Shown here piece after piece: positions 44,637 to 56,012 of a DNA stretch of 64,000 nucleotides. The position numbers and the translations under genes are program-made. This DNA comes from Siphonodentalium dalli. Lineage: Eukaryota > Mollusca > Scaphopoda > Gadilida > Siphonodentaliidae. The notes under the pieces are model-generated. The model saw only the letters and a program-made list of their open reading frames with translations. It did no database searches and had not been told where the DNA came from. The stretch lies in assembly GCA_032622095.1 (NCBI GenBank), contig CP136063.1, positions 186,546,248 to 186,610,247 of the forward strand. Direction: 5' to 3'. The first letter of the stretch is position 1. Every line of letters begins with the position of its first letter.

Positions 44637-45840
44637 ACAAGACAGTCAATGACTGTGGGGTCTCTCACCAGACTGCAAAGACTGATAAGACTGGGACTCT
44701 GGAGACTACAACAGTCAGAAATAGCTCTAAACAGGATATGTGGCTAGAGAGACTTCACATATGTAGATTGGTGAAAATCCACCTTGAAATTACCAACTGT
44801 ACACTACTGATCACCCCCTCCTCCTCCAGCTCAACAAGTCCCCTTTGACCGGGCTACAGACTCCCAAGTCGTAGGTTGGAATTTCACAACTGACACCTCA
44901 AACTTTCTCAATTGTTGGAAATTTCCAATCTCACAAGCGCCTTTTCCAAAACCATTTAGACATGTTTGAAGCCCAATTATCCATGGACCCAAAACATAAT
45001 ACATGTATGTCAGATTAATCAGTCAGGCGGTTCCAAGGTAGATGTTTTAATGAATTTGGTATTTCAATGATTGTATTAGACACAAAAGTGTTAACTCCCC
45101 ATAGCCCCACCATTTCTTGACAAATTGACCTCATTTTAACAAATCTGAATCTCTTGTCACTTAAGGATCCTCCTGATTGCTCCATACTATATGTAAGCTA
45201 AATAGTCCAACCTCTCTTGAGAAGACATTTTAAGAATTACTATAGAGACATATAGTTATGTCCCTGGTCCCACCCTATTTAACCTGGTGACCCCATCTGA
45301 ATAAATTTGAATCCCAGACACCAAAGAACCCTTCATACATATGATAAATATCAGTAAAATAGACCTGAAGGTCCTTGTGAAGGAAGCATATTAAGAGGGA
45401 AATTGTCCTTCGTTTGGCACCTATTTGACCAAGTGACCCCATTTAAAAAAAATGTGAATTGCAGTCAAGGAAGAACATTCCATGCTAAATAAGCCAACTA
45501 GTTCTTGCAAACATATTTTAAGAATTACTATGAAATGAAATAGTTAAGTCTCTGGTTCTGACCTTATTTGAGTTTGTGATCCCATTTTCACAAATCTGTC
45601 ACCCAAGGTAATTTCATACCAAATATAAGCAAAATAGGCCATTTGATTCTTGCATAGAAGACACATCAAGAATTACTATGTAGAGAAAGAGTAATGTAGC
45701 TGGCCTTGCACCTACATTGTACTTGACCTGGTGACCCTGATTGAACAAATCTGAACCACAATCACCAAAGGAGCATGCAAGCCTGCAGATAGTGTGCCTA
45801 TTCCTACATTGTATGTGCCTGGCCCCAAGCAACACAATGT
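44637..45840 (+). mobile_element. Family X element, long copy
   Basis: Left edge ACAAGACAGTCAATGACTGT; CCCCCTCCTCCTCCAGCTC; then repeated units of about 190 bp with CCTATTTAACCTGGTGACCC, AAATTTGAATCCCAGACACC and TTAAGAATTACTATAGAG. The right hairpin is lost. At 44965 it reads CATGTTTGAAGCCC, the empty version of the site that holds the TTAA element at 54759. Confidence 0.75.
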
Positions 45841-45850
45841 ATTATACAAT

Positions 45851-45980
45851 CAAGCCTTGAAATAGTGTGATAGTGTGTCCGTCATTTGCAGAATGAGGTC
45901 CCCCAGAGGGTGACTTTAGTGATGCTATCCTGCACAGTGGGCTAGCATCACTAAATTCAGCCTCTGTGGACCTCATTCTG
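45851..45980. mobile_element. Hairpin MITE, CAAGCCTTGAAATAG family, right end lost
   Basis: CAAGCCTTGAAATAGTGTGA, CATTTGCAGAATGAGGTCCC and the inverted GACCTCATTCTGC, around GATGCTATCCTGCACAGTGG. The final ~25 bases of the right arm are missing. Same family as 15521-15669. Confidence 0.7.
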
Positions 45981-46180
45981 CTAAGGCCCTCAACTGCTAT
46001 GGCAGACCTAGGATAAGATTGAAGTTCCCCAGTTGAAGTTGATGTTCACCCATTGGACACCTCAATTATGAATTTTATCTTCTGCAAATTAGGGGATATA
46101 GAAACTTCCTAGAAGGGAAATGTAACTAACAACAATGTTAATTTGATACTATAGATACTTCCAAGAAGATGAGGCCTAAG

Positions 46181-46285
46181 CAGAATGACGTCTCCAGAGG
46201 GTAAATTTGGTGATGCTAGCCCGATGTGTGGGATAGCATCACTAAATTCACCCTCTGGGGACCTCATTCTGCAAATGACAGACAT
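46181..46285. mobile_element. Hairpin MITE, same family, left end degenerate
   Basis: AGCAGAATGACGTCTCCAGA, GATGCTAGCCCGATGTGTGG and the inverted CACCCTCTGGGGACCTCATT. The left terminal ~30 bases are gone; the right side runs to GCAAATGACAGACATCC. Confidence 0.65.
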
Positions 46286-46564
46286 CCTATTTGCCCTGTT
46301 GAACAATACATGATAGATTGTGCCTCTTATTAATGATTCTCTGACCTGCAAATGTCAGACACACTAAATTCAGGCAGTTTGTTTAAAATTGCTAGCAGTA
46401 TGTTAAAACAAGCTGTCAGTGACATTTTATTCTAATCTAGATTAATCACCTGTGCTTCTCTCTGTCTATCCACAAAGAGATATCTGCAACTTTAATAGAA
46501 CAGGTATTAATGTTGGAAGCTGGAAATGATATCCGTTGGAAGGGATGTTGGTTGGGTGTAGGCC

Positions 46565-47161
46565 CAGGGTCCGCGCTGGACCGAAATTTACTTTTGCCAA
46601 ATAACTTGCCAAATGAAAATATTTTTTGCCATATTATTTTAGCATTTGCCAAATGCTATCCATGATATTATCATTTTCTGCAACCTTGAGTCTTATATTT
46701 CGAAACTCGCCATTTGAACGACTTGATGTTGTTAGAAAAGCAGTTAATTAATAAGTAGTTAATTATACTCGAATCTCTATTGTGGTTTATCATAAACCAA
46801 TAAACCAATCATCAAACAATACAATGTAGATGGGTTGCTTCACCAGATGGGCACAGGATTAGCTATGTAAACACCACCGCCACATTAAATAGTAGTAATC
46901 ACTTCCACCATCAGTACTAATGCTATGATATTAACGGCATCTTAATAGGTGCTAACTTAACCTAAACCTTATAAAGCACCACAGATATAATTATGTTGTA
47001 AGAGTTTTCGGAAATTGATGGTATTGACATCCAATATTGTTCAATTTTCTTGAGGAATTAAAAAGTTACTTGCCAAAACTTTTGCCAAATGAAAATATTT
47101 TTTGCCAAATGTGAATGATTTTTGCCATTGGCAAATTTGGCAAGTGGCAGCGCGAACCCTG
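46565..47161. mobile_element. hAT element with 8-bp duplication TGTAGGCC
   Basis: Ends CAGGGTCCGCGCTGG and, reversed, CAGGGTTCGCGCTGCC, typical hAT CAGGG termini. TGTAGGCC is duplicated at 46557-46564 and 47162-47169. 597 bp, non-coding. The word TTGCCAAATGAAAATATTTT recurs near both ends (46604-46625 and 47080-47110), a likely subterminal motif. Confidence 0.9.
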
Positions 47162-47339
47162 TGTAGGCCACTGCAGGGTGGGGGTGGATCTGGGCCATGT
47201 GGGAGGGGCATGGGTAATGGAATATTTCTGTAATTTCAGAAGATTAAAGATTAAAGTTTCATAACTCTGCAGATGTTATAATAGTGTCACTTTTTTCAAA
47301 TTTTATAACATGCTTAAAAAATTATTTTTTGTTTGTTAA

Positions 47340-47758
47340 ATTGAGTAAGGTGAAAATTCCAAAAATCTGAATTTAAATTTTTTTTTTTTAGTTATGTCAC
47401 TGGCTCCGCCCACATTCGACCCAGTGACCTCATTTGAACAAATCTGAATAACAGTCCCCAAAAGACCCTTTGTACCAAATATGAACCCATTCGGCCCAAT
47501 GAAATTTGAGAAGAAGTTGTTGTAAGAATTAGAGTTATGGCCCTGGCTTCGCAACTATTTGACCCAGTGACCTCATTTGAACAAATCTGAATGAGAGTCA
47601 GCTAGGGAACATCCACACCAAATATGAACCAATTTGGTCTTACGGTTCCAGAGGAGCAGATGTTCAAAGAATTGTTGACGGATGGACGGACGGATGGACG
47701 GACGAGGAGTGATGACTATAGCTCAACCAGAGACTTCGTCTCAGGTGAGCTAAAAAAA
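47340..47758 (+). repeat. Family X element, short copy with intact right module
   Basis: Begins with an AT-rich GTAAGGTGAAAATTCC stretch and poly-T, then two X units. The right module is GATGGACGGACGGATGGACG, GATGACTATAG and the hairpin AGCTCAACCAGAGAC-TTC-GTCTCAGGTGAGCT, then poly-A. Confidence 0.7.
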
Positions 47759-48790
47759 ACCAGTGCAGCTAATATATTCTTAGTTAATATCGTTCCTCAG
47801 TTAATAGTGTATTCCACTGTGTACGTAGTTCACGAAGATCCCAACTCGATGTTGCATGAAATATGGAGTATAACACCCCCTATTGTGAAATATATTATGA
47901 AGGAACAAGTAATGAATAAATATATATAGTCACAGAGTTTTTTTTTTTTCCAATGCTATAAAGTTCTCCGTCAGAACATTAAAACGTTCTCATATTTTTA
48001 ACTGGTTGAATATGATCTCTACGGTAGCCAGAGTATAAATTCATGACATGATCTAATACTTGGCGACCCATTCCTATATTCTATAAGAAATATATTCAAC
48101 ATATACTGTAAATCATGCAATTTATTACGATAACGATGTTGGATAGAAATTTAAACACAAATTCATCTCAACATAATTACTTATTATACATGTATAAGAA
48201 ATTTTATATTCCTTTCTGAACACCCTCCCACCAATCGCACCATAGCCACGTCTCGGATAAATTTCGGATGACCGTCCAATCATTAAATTCTTGTCAACAG
48301 AGACCATTTTCTCACAGGGACACATACGATCAAATTGAAACACCTTTATCGCGTACCGGAAATTATAAGACGCTGGGAAAGCTTATTTACGAATACACCC
48401 AGAAATCCTCGGCTGTTGTCGGTGGTTATTGCATCATCCAAAATGGCAGGTTGGAAAAAAATATTCGGGACCCAAACATTGCGATTTTGTTGTAATTTTC
48501 ATGACTTGAATGTGTCTTTATGGGACATATATTGGTCGTAGAAAGGTAGTTTGGGTATTTATCTACCTATTTTGATACCGGGAAAATTTCAAAAGCAAAT
48601 ATTATTTTGTGTATTTTGGAGCGCAAAACGCCATGTGGCTTTAAAACAAGTGTTTGATAACAGGGATGATAGAAGCACCAATGGACAAGGATGAGGGTGT
48701 TCTTTAATATTTGTGTCTTTAATAATTAACTTTAAACAAAAATAGATATTATTGAAATAAATAAAAAAAGAATTTAATTAAAATGTTTTT
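47759..48790. other. Non-coding, nothing recognised
   Basis: A 30-codon frame from an ATG at 48443 (MAGWKKIFG...) has a Kozak-like context (CAAAATGGCAGG) but no support as a gene. Poly-T runs flank the region. Confidence 0.4.
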
Positions 48791-49034
48791 TTTTTTTTTT
48801 TTTTTTTACAAGTTGTGTCCCTGCCCTGGCTGTGCCCCTATTTGACCCAATGACCCCATTTCAACAAATCTGGACCCCTGTCACCCAAGGACCCTCCATA
48901 CCAAATATAAGCTAAATCGGCCCAATAGTTCATGAGAAGTCACTCTAAGAATTAATATGGAGGAATAGAGTTATGGCCCTGCTTTCACAACTATTTGACC
49001 CAGTGACCTCATTTGAACAAATCTGAATGTGAGT

Positions 49035-50126
49035 TAGGGTCCTGCGAAATGGATATTTTGATCGAATCGAATATCGAATCGAATCGAATATCGAATCATA
49101 TCTGTGTGTTGCATTCTCAATTAGGTATGTTTTGTCAACGATTAGATGATTTGTGAAACGTTCTATGAACTACATGCATGCAGTTCCATCACAACTTATG
49201 TGGCGATAAACCGTCGTTTGAGATACTATTATTAACTTCAATTTATAAATGTCGAGAAAACAAACCAGATTAAAACGTCCATGTGGCCATCACAATGATT
49301 AATATATTACCACTAAATGGATTATCGGAACTAAAATCACACGAAATTTCTACAGTTTGCATGTACATGCAAAATTGCAAATCGGCATTCGGAAACACAC
49401 GTTGTTATAAACTTGAAGACGCAACAACAGTCGCAGTGTAGCCTCTTCATGTAGTGGTTGATGCCTCTTTAACAGATTATTCCATAGATGGGTCATTGTC
49501 CCAGATGCTTGCGATTTATACACCATGTATGTTGCATTCATCACACGTGTAAGTCCATGCACTGCCTGCAGCTTTATCATGTTTAAAATAAACATGAATG
49601 ATGGACGACATTTTGTCCATTGTAAAAGAAAGCTCCGAAACTGAAAGTCAACTTCAAAAGAGAACAGTGCCAAAATGCACTTTTCGACACCAGAAACACG
49701 TGTTGTTTACATTCTCACCCATATTACATAACGCGGAATCGGATAGACGACGGATAACGCTATCGGTTGCTCAGTCTCATAGCTATTATAATTTACTGCG
49801 TCGTCGGTCCATTGGCAATCTGCGAGCTTTTGCTACCATTTTAAAGCTAGAATTCAGACGTATTTAGTCGTCCTATCGTGGCTAATTGTTGGATATACTT
49901 ATATTTAATAGCATGTATGATGTACAACAAGAATTATAATGTGCATATATATACATAATTTTCTGGAATTAAATGCCACAAAACAGCTAAGATCGACGTG
50001 TGTACTTGTCCTGAAACAGCCTACTTTTCCGTCATAGTATATTCGAAATTTCGAGTTGGCAATTTCGACTCGAATTCGAATCGAATTTGACTTTCGAATC
50101 GAATCTCGAATATTCGCAGGAGCCTA
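49035..50126 (-). mobile_element. hAT element with 8-bp duplication ATGTGAGT
   Basis: Ends TAGGGTCCTGCGAA and, reversed, TAGGCTCCTGCGAA. ATGTGAGT is duplicated at 49027-49034 and 50127-50134. The uninterrupted relative at 55840 reads CTGAATGTGAGTCACCTAGG, an empty site. Subterminal TCGAATCGAATATCG words occur near both ends. 1092 bp; the minus strand keeps a BED-finger relic (49450-49620). Confidence 0.92.
49450..49620 (-). pseudogene. BED zinc-finger relic of a hAT transposase
   Basis: The ATG at 49620-49618 starts MDKMSSIIHVYFKHDK; the same frame gives WTYTCDECN. A one-base shift leads into ATYMVYKSQASGTMTHLW and LLKRH. The order C-x2-C, then SGTMTHLW..LLKRH, is the BED-finger pattern. No catalytic domain follows inside the element. 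Confidence 0.65.
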
Positions 50127-50680
50127 ATGTGAGTCACCTAGGGAACATCCACACCAAATATGAATCCATTCGGTCTTATGGTTCCGAAGAAGATGTTTAA
50201 AGAATTGTCGATGGACGGTACGACGGACGAGGAGTGATGACTATAGCTCCACCGGAGACTTCGTCTCAGGTGAGCTAAAAATCATTCAAAATTGATAGAT
50301 CCCATCTGGAGGTGATCCTAGACTCATATACCAAGAATTGTTGAAATCGGTCGAAGTTTGTTTTAATTAACGGTTTCGAACTATCAAAATCGCTAAACAT
50401 AGACAAACTAAGTCCCATAACCTGGTTTTCGAATTCATTCAAGATATTGTTGCAATAGACCCAAATATGAATGAAATCGGTTGACGTTTGTTTGAGTTAT
50501 TGCGCAAATGGTCTCGAGTTACCCAGGTTTGAGAGAATTGTGATAAAGTTACCCAGGCTTGAGAGAAATGTGATAAAGTTACCCAGGTTAAGCAAATCTC
50601 CCAATGTGAACGTGATATAAAAAGTGACAGTGAAATTTTATGAGATTTTGCGATCAAAATGACCACCTCCAGTATACTAT

Positions 50681-51186
50681 AGGGCCCTGCGAATCGATTC
50701 GATTCGAAATCGTTCATCTGATTTTATTTGATTTCGAAATCAGCTACCATGATTCGGATTTTGTCGAATCTTTGGTGACAGGTGCATTTCCGTGCCTTCT
50801 ACAGACCACAATACTCTTACCAGAAAAGAAAATTCACTATAATAATGTAGTAGACGACTTAAACGTACGCACATACCGTTATGCCCGATGGCAGGACATG
50901 TAATGTTCTCACCAACAACATGTAATATATAACTAATTGACCAATTCTGTAAGAATGACATTATAAAGTGAACACAAAATTGCCTACATGGCTGTGTGCT
51001 AGCTCATTCCAGGAATCATGGGAATTCCATAACACACATGTGTGCAAGATTTTAGATCTTTGTTTGATTTGCGTAAATGCAAGTCTGAATCTAAGTCAGG
51101 AGTATTTTTGTAAACATTGTCATAAGTCTGTCAGGTCAAGCGACAGACAACACAATCATCATAAGTGTAGCGAAAACTACTACGCT
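50681..51186 (+). mobile_element. hAT-like left end fragment
   Basis: TAGGGCCCTGCGAATCGATT resembles the termini at 49035 and is followed by TTCGAAATC words. No right end was found before the family Y array begins at about 51190. A frame with CKHCHKSVRSSDRQHNHHKC near 51110-51170 has spaced Cys and His but matches no finger I know. Confidence 0.45.
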
Positions 51187-51189
51187 ATT

Positions 51190-52312
51190 CCAAAATGACT
51201 CGTTCCCATCTACATGTCATTATTAACATCCATGACAAATTTTATGATGATCAGACTAAAGGTACAACCTGTAGCCCGTGCTAAAGGATCTAGTCATACA
51301 AAGAGTAAAATCCAAGATGGCTGCTGGCAGCCATGTTTTTTGGCCGAATGACCTCAAAATGACTCGTTCCCATCTACATGTCATTGTTAACATCCATGAC
51401 AAATTTTATGATAATCAGACTAAAGGTACGACCTGTAGCCCGTGCTAAAGGATTTAGTTATACAAAGAGTAAAATCCAAGATGGCTGCTGGCGGCCATGT
51501 TTTTTGGCCGAATGACCCCAAAATTAATCGTTCCCATCTACATGTCAATATTAACATCCATGACAAATTTCATGATGATAAGACAAACAGTACGACCTGT
51601 AGCCCGTGCAAATGGATAGAATTTTGAAATCAAAGATGGCCTCTGGTGGCCATGTTTTTTGTCCGAATGACCTCAAAATGACTCGTTCCCATCTACATTC
51701 CAATTTCAACAGCCATGAAAAATTTCATGATGATCAGACTGAAGGTACGACCTGTAGCCCGTGCTAAAGGATTTAGTCATACAAAGAGTAAAATCCAAGA
51801 TGGTTGCTGGCGGCCATGTTTTTTGGCCGAATAACCCCAAAATGACTCGTTCCCATCTACATGTCATTATTAACATTCATGAAAAATGTATGATGATCAG
51901 ACTAAAGGTACGACCTGTAGCCTGTGCTAAAGGATTTAGTTATACAAAGAGTAAAAGCCAAGATGGCTGCTGGCGGCCATGTTTTTTGGCCGAATGACCC
52001 CAAAATTACTCGTTCCCAACTACATGTCAATATTAACATCCAAGACAAATTTCATGATGATCAGACGAACAGTACGGCATGTAGCCCGTGCTAATGGATT
52101 GAATTTTGAAATCCAAGATGGCCACTGGCGGCCATGTTTTTTTTCCGAATGACCCCAAAATGAATAATTCCGGTCTAAATGTTGATGTCAACAGCTATGA
52201 CAAATTTCATAATGATCCGACCAAAGGTACGACCTGTAGCCTGTATTGTTGACGAATCATGTACACACAAAGCCATGGCAATAGATCAAACTTTACAAAG
52301 TAAAGTTGAGCT
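51190..52312 (+). mobile_element. Family Y array, about seven units, with right hairpin
   Basis: The GACTCGTTCCC word recurs at 51197, 51361, 51525, 51680, 51844, 52007 and 52162, giving a period of 155-164. Units alternate between 164-type (ATGGCTGCTGGCGGCC, GATTTAGT) and 155-type (ATGGATTGAATTTTGAAATC), an early higher-order pattern. It ends with CCATGGCAATAG, hairpin ATCAAACTTTAC-AAA-GTAAAGTTGA and GCTAAAAA. The left terminus is missing. Confidence 0.8.
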
Positions 52313-52507
52313 AAAAACTGGTGAGTGACCAATTCAGCTTTATTTGGAGCCTAATAGTATTCCACCTCAATTTATGATCTTAAAAGAATAGCTGCCCTGA
52401 ATTACTTGGTATGCGGATGAGAAAGCTCTTTAGTTCTATACGTCTCTCTATATGTACAATGTACTTGATTCAATATAAAATTTTAAACATTTTAATTCAT
52501 CTTGTAG

Positions 52508-53032
52508 GTTGGAGGCATATGAGAGAAATAACAATTTCTCTGGGATCAGCTGGGATACCAATAATTCTAGCCGATGAAGTGATTGCCACTTGGCCAAATT
52601 CTGGCTTTCATCAACTGAATCAACACCATCAGTCACATGTGCCAAAGATAACAGTACAGTTAGTTGATGGCTACTTCCAGTATCGTATGGTGATCGACAA
52701 CAAGTCCATTGGATATTTGAAGGCACTTATAAAAGGAAAACAACTAATCGAGACCAATCGGGTAGAAGCATGTACAGTAATGCCCAAAGTAATTGACCAC
52801 TTAACCACAGCAGAATTATGGGTAATTTTTCAGGATTTAGTTGGAAATATGGCTTGTTGCCATTCATTGGAAAGCTCTCGGTGCCAGCTTTCCGATGAAT
52901 GGCAAAAAGCCATATTTCCGACTAAATCCTGAAAAATTACCCATAATTCTGCTGTGGATAAGTGGTCAATTACTTTGGGCATTACTGTAGCTTGAAGTCA
53001 ACAGAGAAGTGTGTTTTCTTCACTGGAATGGG
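52508..53032 (+). CDS. Candidate exon interrupted by a MITE
   Basis: Acceptor CATCTTGTAG (52507) leads into an open frame (WRHMREITISLGSAG ... YFQYRMVIDNKSIGYLKAL ... ETNRVEAC) running about 88 codons to 52774. A palindromic MITE (52775-52987) then breaks it. If the MITE and one TA are disregarded, the frame runs on for 14 more codons to a good donor GG|GTGAGC at 53032/53033. The product is not recognised, and neighbouring exons were not found. With the MITE in place the frame meets several stops or a palindrome-derived tail, so the exon is probably dead or skipped. The frame continuity is observed; that it was an exon is inferred. Confidence 0.5.
52775..52987. mobile_element. Palindromic TA-flanked MITE, copy 8
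   Basis: 213 bp, TA at 52773-52774 and 52988-52989, ends CAGTAATGCCCAAAGTAATT and GGGCATTACTG. It lies inside the candidate exon 52508-53032. Confidence 0.88.
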
Positions 53033-54387
53033 GTGAGCAGCAATGAAAAAGAAGGTATGTATTGATTTGTGAATATATGCTCTAACTTCTGCATATATGG
53101 GATACATGTAATTGACTTCATTTTATGGAAAGTTGCATCTGACAGTGCCTGGACACTCAATGACCTGTGCAAGAATTGAGTTCACACAAATATTCCTTTA
53201 TAATAATTAATTTTAATATACATACAGCAATCAAACCAGTGTTAAAATATGCCATCAACGTCGTTTTTTCGGTTGATCTATGAGCCTATAGACCGATCAG
53301 TAGACGAATAACATACTGTATAATTCCGCGAATGCCATGTCATTAGCATTGTTATGAAGCTGAAAAATGTTAATGGGGTTGTAATCGGGTAACACATTTT
53401 ATTTATTTCCAATAAAATTAGCAATGTTGATCAGCCTGATTCATGATAATTTGTGTTCACAGTAACTATACACATTGTAATGGACGCTCTTTCGATAATT
53501 GGACAAATGAAAAACGCGGCACAAACTTTGAGTGTTCAGTCGAGCGTCACATAAACATGAATATGGCTGAAATAAGTATAGTATAGTGTCCGTAAGAAGC
53601 AGAAACATGCAATATAGACACCAATTACATGTTCAAATGTTTATAGCATTGAGTTTTCAAGTTGTTTTTTCATTGAAATTCTAATGGAATTTTCGTTCGG
53701 CGCTTTTGCGTCATCCGGGGACGTTGTGTGGGGCGACGGTTATAGACTCGCCCATTTTTCTTAATGTGTCACTACGCAATGTGATTCGTCTACTGCAACG
53801 TCTATACACTGATAGATCAGGTCACGTGCTAGCCTCTCGACCAATCAAATCACCGCATTTCGACGAAAACGAAAGTAGTTGTAATTATACAATTATAAAT
53901 GTTAATGCACATAATGATATAATATTAATAAAAAATCAATAGTGACACTATTTCAAATGGAACTGTTTACATCTTGTCTATCAAGGCAATCAACGTTTCC
54001 ATGTATATGCACCACCCCAATCCCACATGATACTCTAAATCTGAAGACTTGAGATTAATTATCAGCTATCTCATTTTTTATCTCTGTTCAGTCTGTTGCT
54101 CATATGTGTCTTAAATATTTAGAGTTTTTAACCACTCGATGTAAGCGCATTGAAACAAATTTATTGTGGAATTTGTCTTAAATGTAGATATTAATAATAA
54201 TAAATTCTGAATCTGACAGTTTATAATTGAATTAATATTAATTAATGTTTATTTACAGCTATCCTACTGCTATCGCCTGATAAATTTGTTTACCACCTTC
54301 ATTTCTTCTATTCGGTCGCCTCTTCCTATTGCAATTCTGTGAAGGAACTGCTCCATCTTGCAACCTTCGGCGTTCGCCTGAAAAATA
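53033..54387. other. Non-coding with a promoter-like patch
   Basis: 53690-53880 is GC-richer than its surroundings, has several CpG, CACGTG at 53824 and CCAATCAAATC at 53841, with no recognised gene start. On the minus strand, 54377-54282 begins after TATTTTTCAG and encodes about 35 codons (ANAEGCKMEQFLHRIAIG...) that look exon-like, with a possible donor GAAG|GTGGTA, but nothing identifies it. Confidence 0.35.
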
Positions 54388-56012
54388 ACAAGACAGTCAA
54401 AGACTGTGGGGTCGCTCACCAGACTGCAAAGACTGATAAGACTGGGACTCTGGAGACCACAACAGTCAGAACTTTTCATAATCACTTTAAAAGAATTAGA
54501 TCTAAACAGGATATGTGGTTAGAGAGGCTTCATGTATGTAAATCAGTGAATATCTACCTTTAAATTACCAACTGTACACTACTGATCACCCCCCCCCCCC
54601 CCCCCCTCCTCCTCCAGCTCAACATGTCCCCTCCCGACCGGGCTCCAGACTCCCAAGTCTTAGGTTGGAATTTCACAACCGACATCTCAAATTTCCCAAT
54701 TGTGGAAAATTTCCAATCTCACAAGCGCCTTTTTATAAAACCATTTAGACATGTTTAAAGGTACTCAATCCGATAAAACTCCTCTCAATTACTATTTCAA
54801 TGGCTTCGGGGGTCAAAAATATTTGATTCGAGTCGAGGAAGTCACCCATCAAAGCTCAGATTTGTTAGATATCGATTTTAGAAATTTTTCATTATCGGGA
54901 ATACTTTCTGGCCCAGATCTCAGTCAAAATTACGTTATTATTGCCACTTGATTTTAGAGTTATATCCATCCTTGTCTGCTTGAATAGAGTTTTGGTGTAC
55001 AAATCTCGAGCAGGATACGAAATTGACGGCAATTATTAGTACTCATCTCGAGAACATAACAAATATCAAAAATCAATATTTAATAACTCTGAGCTTTGTT
55101 TGATGGGTTCCTCGACTCGAATCAAATATTTTTTACCCCCAAAGCCAAAGAAATAGTAATATAGGACCCTCTGATCGGATTGTTGTTGTTAGAATCTGTT
55201 GAGATGGGGACCCTCTGTTCGGATTGAGTACCTTTAAAGCCCAATTATCCATGGACCCAAAAACACTATATGTATGTCAGATTAATCAGTCAGGTAGTTC
55301 CAAGGTAGTGTTTTAATGATTTTATTAGACACAAAAGTGTTAAGTCCCCATAGCCCCGTCATTTAACAGGTTGACCTCATGTTAACAAATCTGAATCTCA
55401 GTCACTAAAGGATCCTCCATACTATATGTAGGCTAAATATTCCAACCTCTCTTGAGAAGACATTTTATGTATTACTATAGAGACATACAGTTATGTCCCT
55501 GGTCCCACCCTATTTAACCTGGTGACCCCATCTGAATAAATTTGAATCCCAGACACCAATGAACCCTTCATACTAAATATCAGTACAATAAACATGATGG
55601 TCCGTGTGAAGGAAGCATATTAAGAGGAAAATTGTCCATTGCTTGGCCCCTATTTGACCAGGCGACCCCATTTGAACAAATTTGAACTACAGTCACCAAA
55701 GGACCCTTCATACCAAATATGAACCCATTCAACCTGATGGTACATGAGAAGTCGTTTTTAAGAATTACTATGGAGGGGCAACAGTTATGGCCCTGGCTTC
55801 ACAACCATTTGACAGAGTGACCTCATTTGAACAAATCTGAATGTGAGTCACCTAGGGAACATGGAACATCCACACCAAATATGAACCCATTCAGTCTTAT
55901 GATCTAGAGAAGATGTTCAAAGAATTGTTGACAGATGGATGGACGGACAGACAGATGAACAGGTGACAGATGAGAAGTGATGACTATAGCTTCGTCTCAG
56001 GTGAGCTTAAAA
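54388..56012 (+). mobile_element. Family X element, long copy, interrupted by a TTAA element
   Basis: Left edge ACAAGACAGTCAAAGACTGT, an 18-base C run, CATGT|TTAA, then the 475-bp insertion. The body continues at AGCCCAATTATCCATGGACC and five to six X units follow. The right module has GATGGATGGACGGACAGACA, GACTATAG and a hairpin with a deletion (AGCTTCGTCTCAGGTGAGCT). The most complete X copy here. Confidence 0.8.
54759..55233. mobile_element. TTAA-flanked long-TIR element (AGGTACTC family), complete copy
   Basis: 475 bp. TTAA at 54755-54758 and 55234-55237; both ends start AGGTACTCAATCCGA. Long inverted arms with GGCTTCGGGGGTCAAAAATA and TTGATTCGAGTCGAGGAA. The homologous X copy at 44965 lacks it, so ends and duplication are confirmed by an empty site. 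Confidence 0.92.

Larger units (their letters stand above)
48791..50280 (+). repeat. Family X element interrupted by a hAT element
   Basis: X units at 48791-49034 (CCCTGGCTGTGCCCCTATTT, CACCCAAGGACCCTCC) continue at 50127 (GTCACCTAGGGAACATCC) and end with the intact right module: TACGACGGACGAGGAG, GACTATAG and the hairpin AGCTCCACCGGAGAC-TTC-GTCTCAGGTGAGCT. The 49035-50126 hAT element splits it. Confidence 0.8.

Noticed and set aside
47624-47929. 101-codon frame spanning a family X end
   Set aside because: It begins inside the repeat and crosses the hairpin; the tail (VYVVHEDPNSMLHEIW) looks coding but nothing supports an exon.
49598-49867. Plus-strand 89-codon frame as a gene
   Set aside because: It is antisense to the BED relic inside a hAT element and has no recognisable product.
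51190-52312. CRISPR-like array (regularly repeated units)
   Set aside because: Units are ~160 bp with no short-repeat/unique-spacer alternation, and the genome is clearly animal. It is a tandem core of a mobile element.
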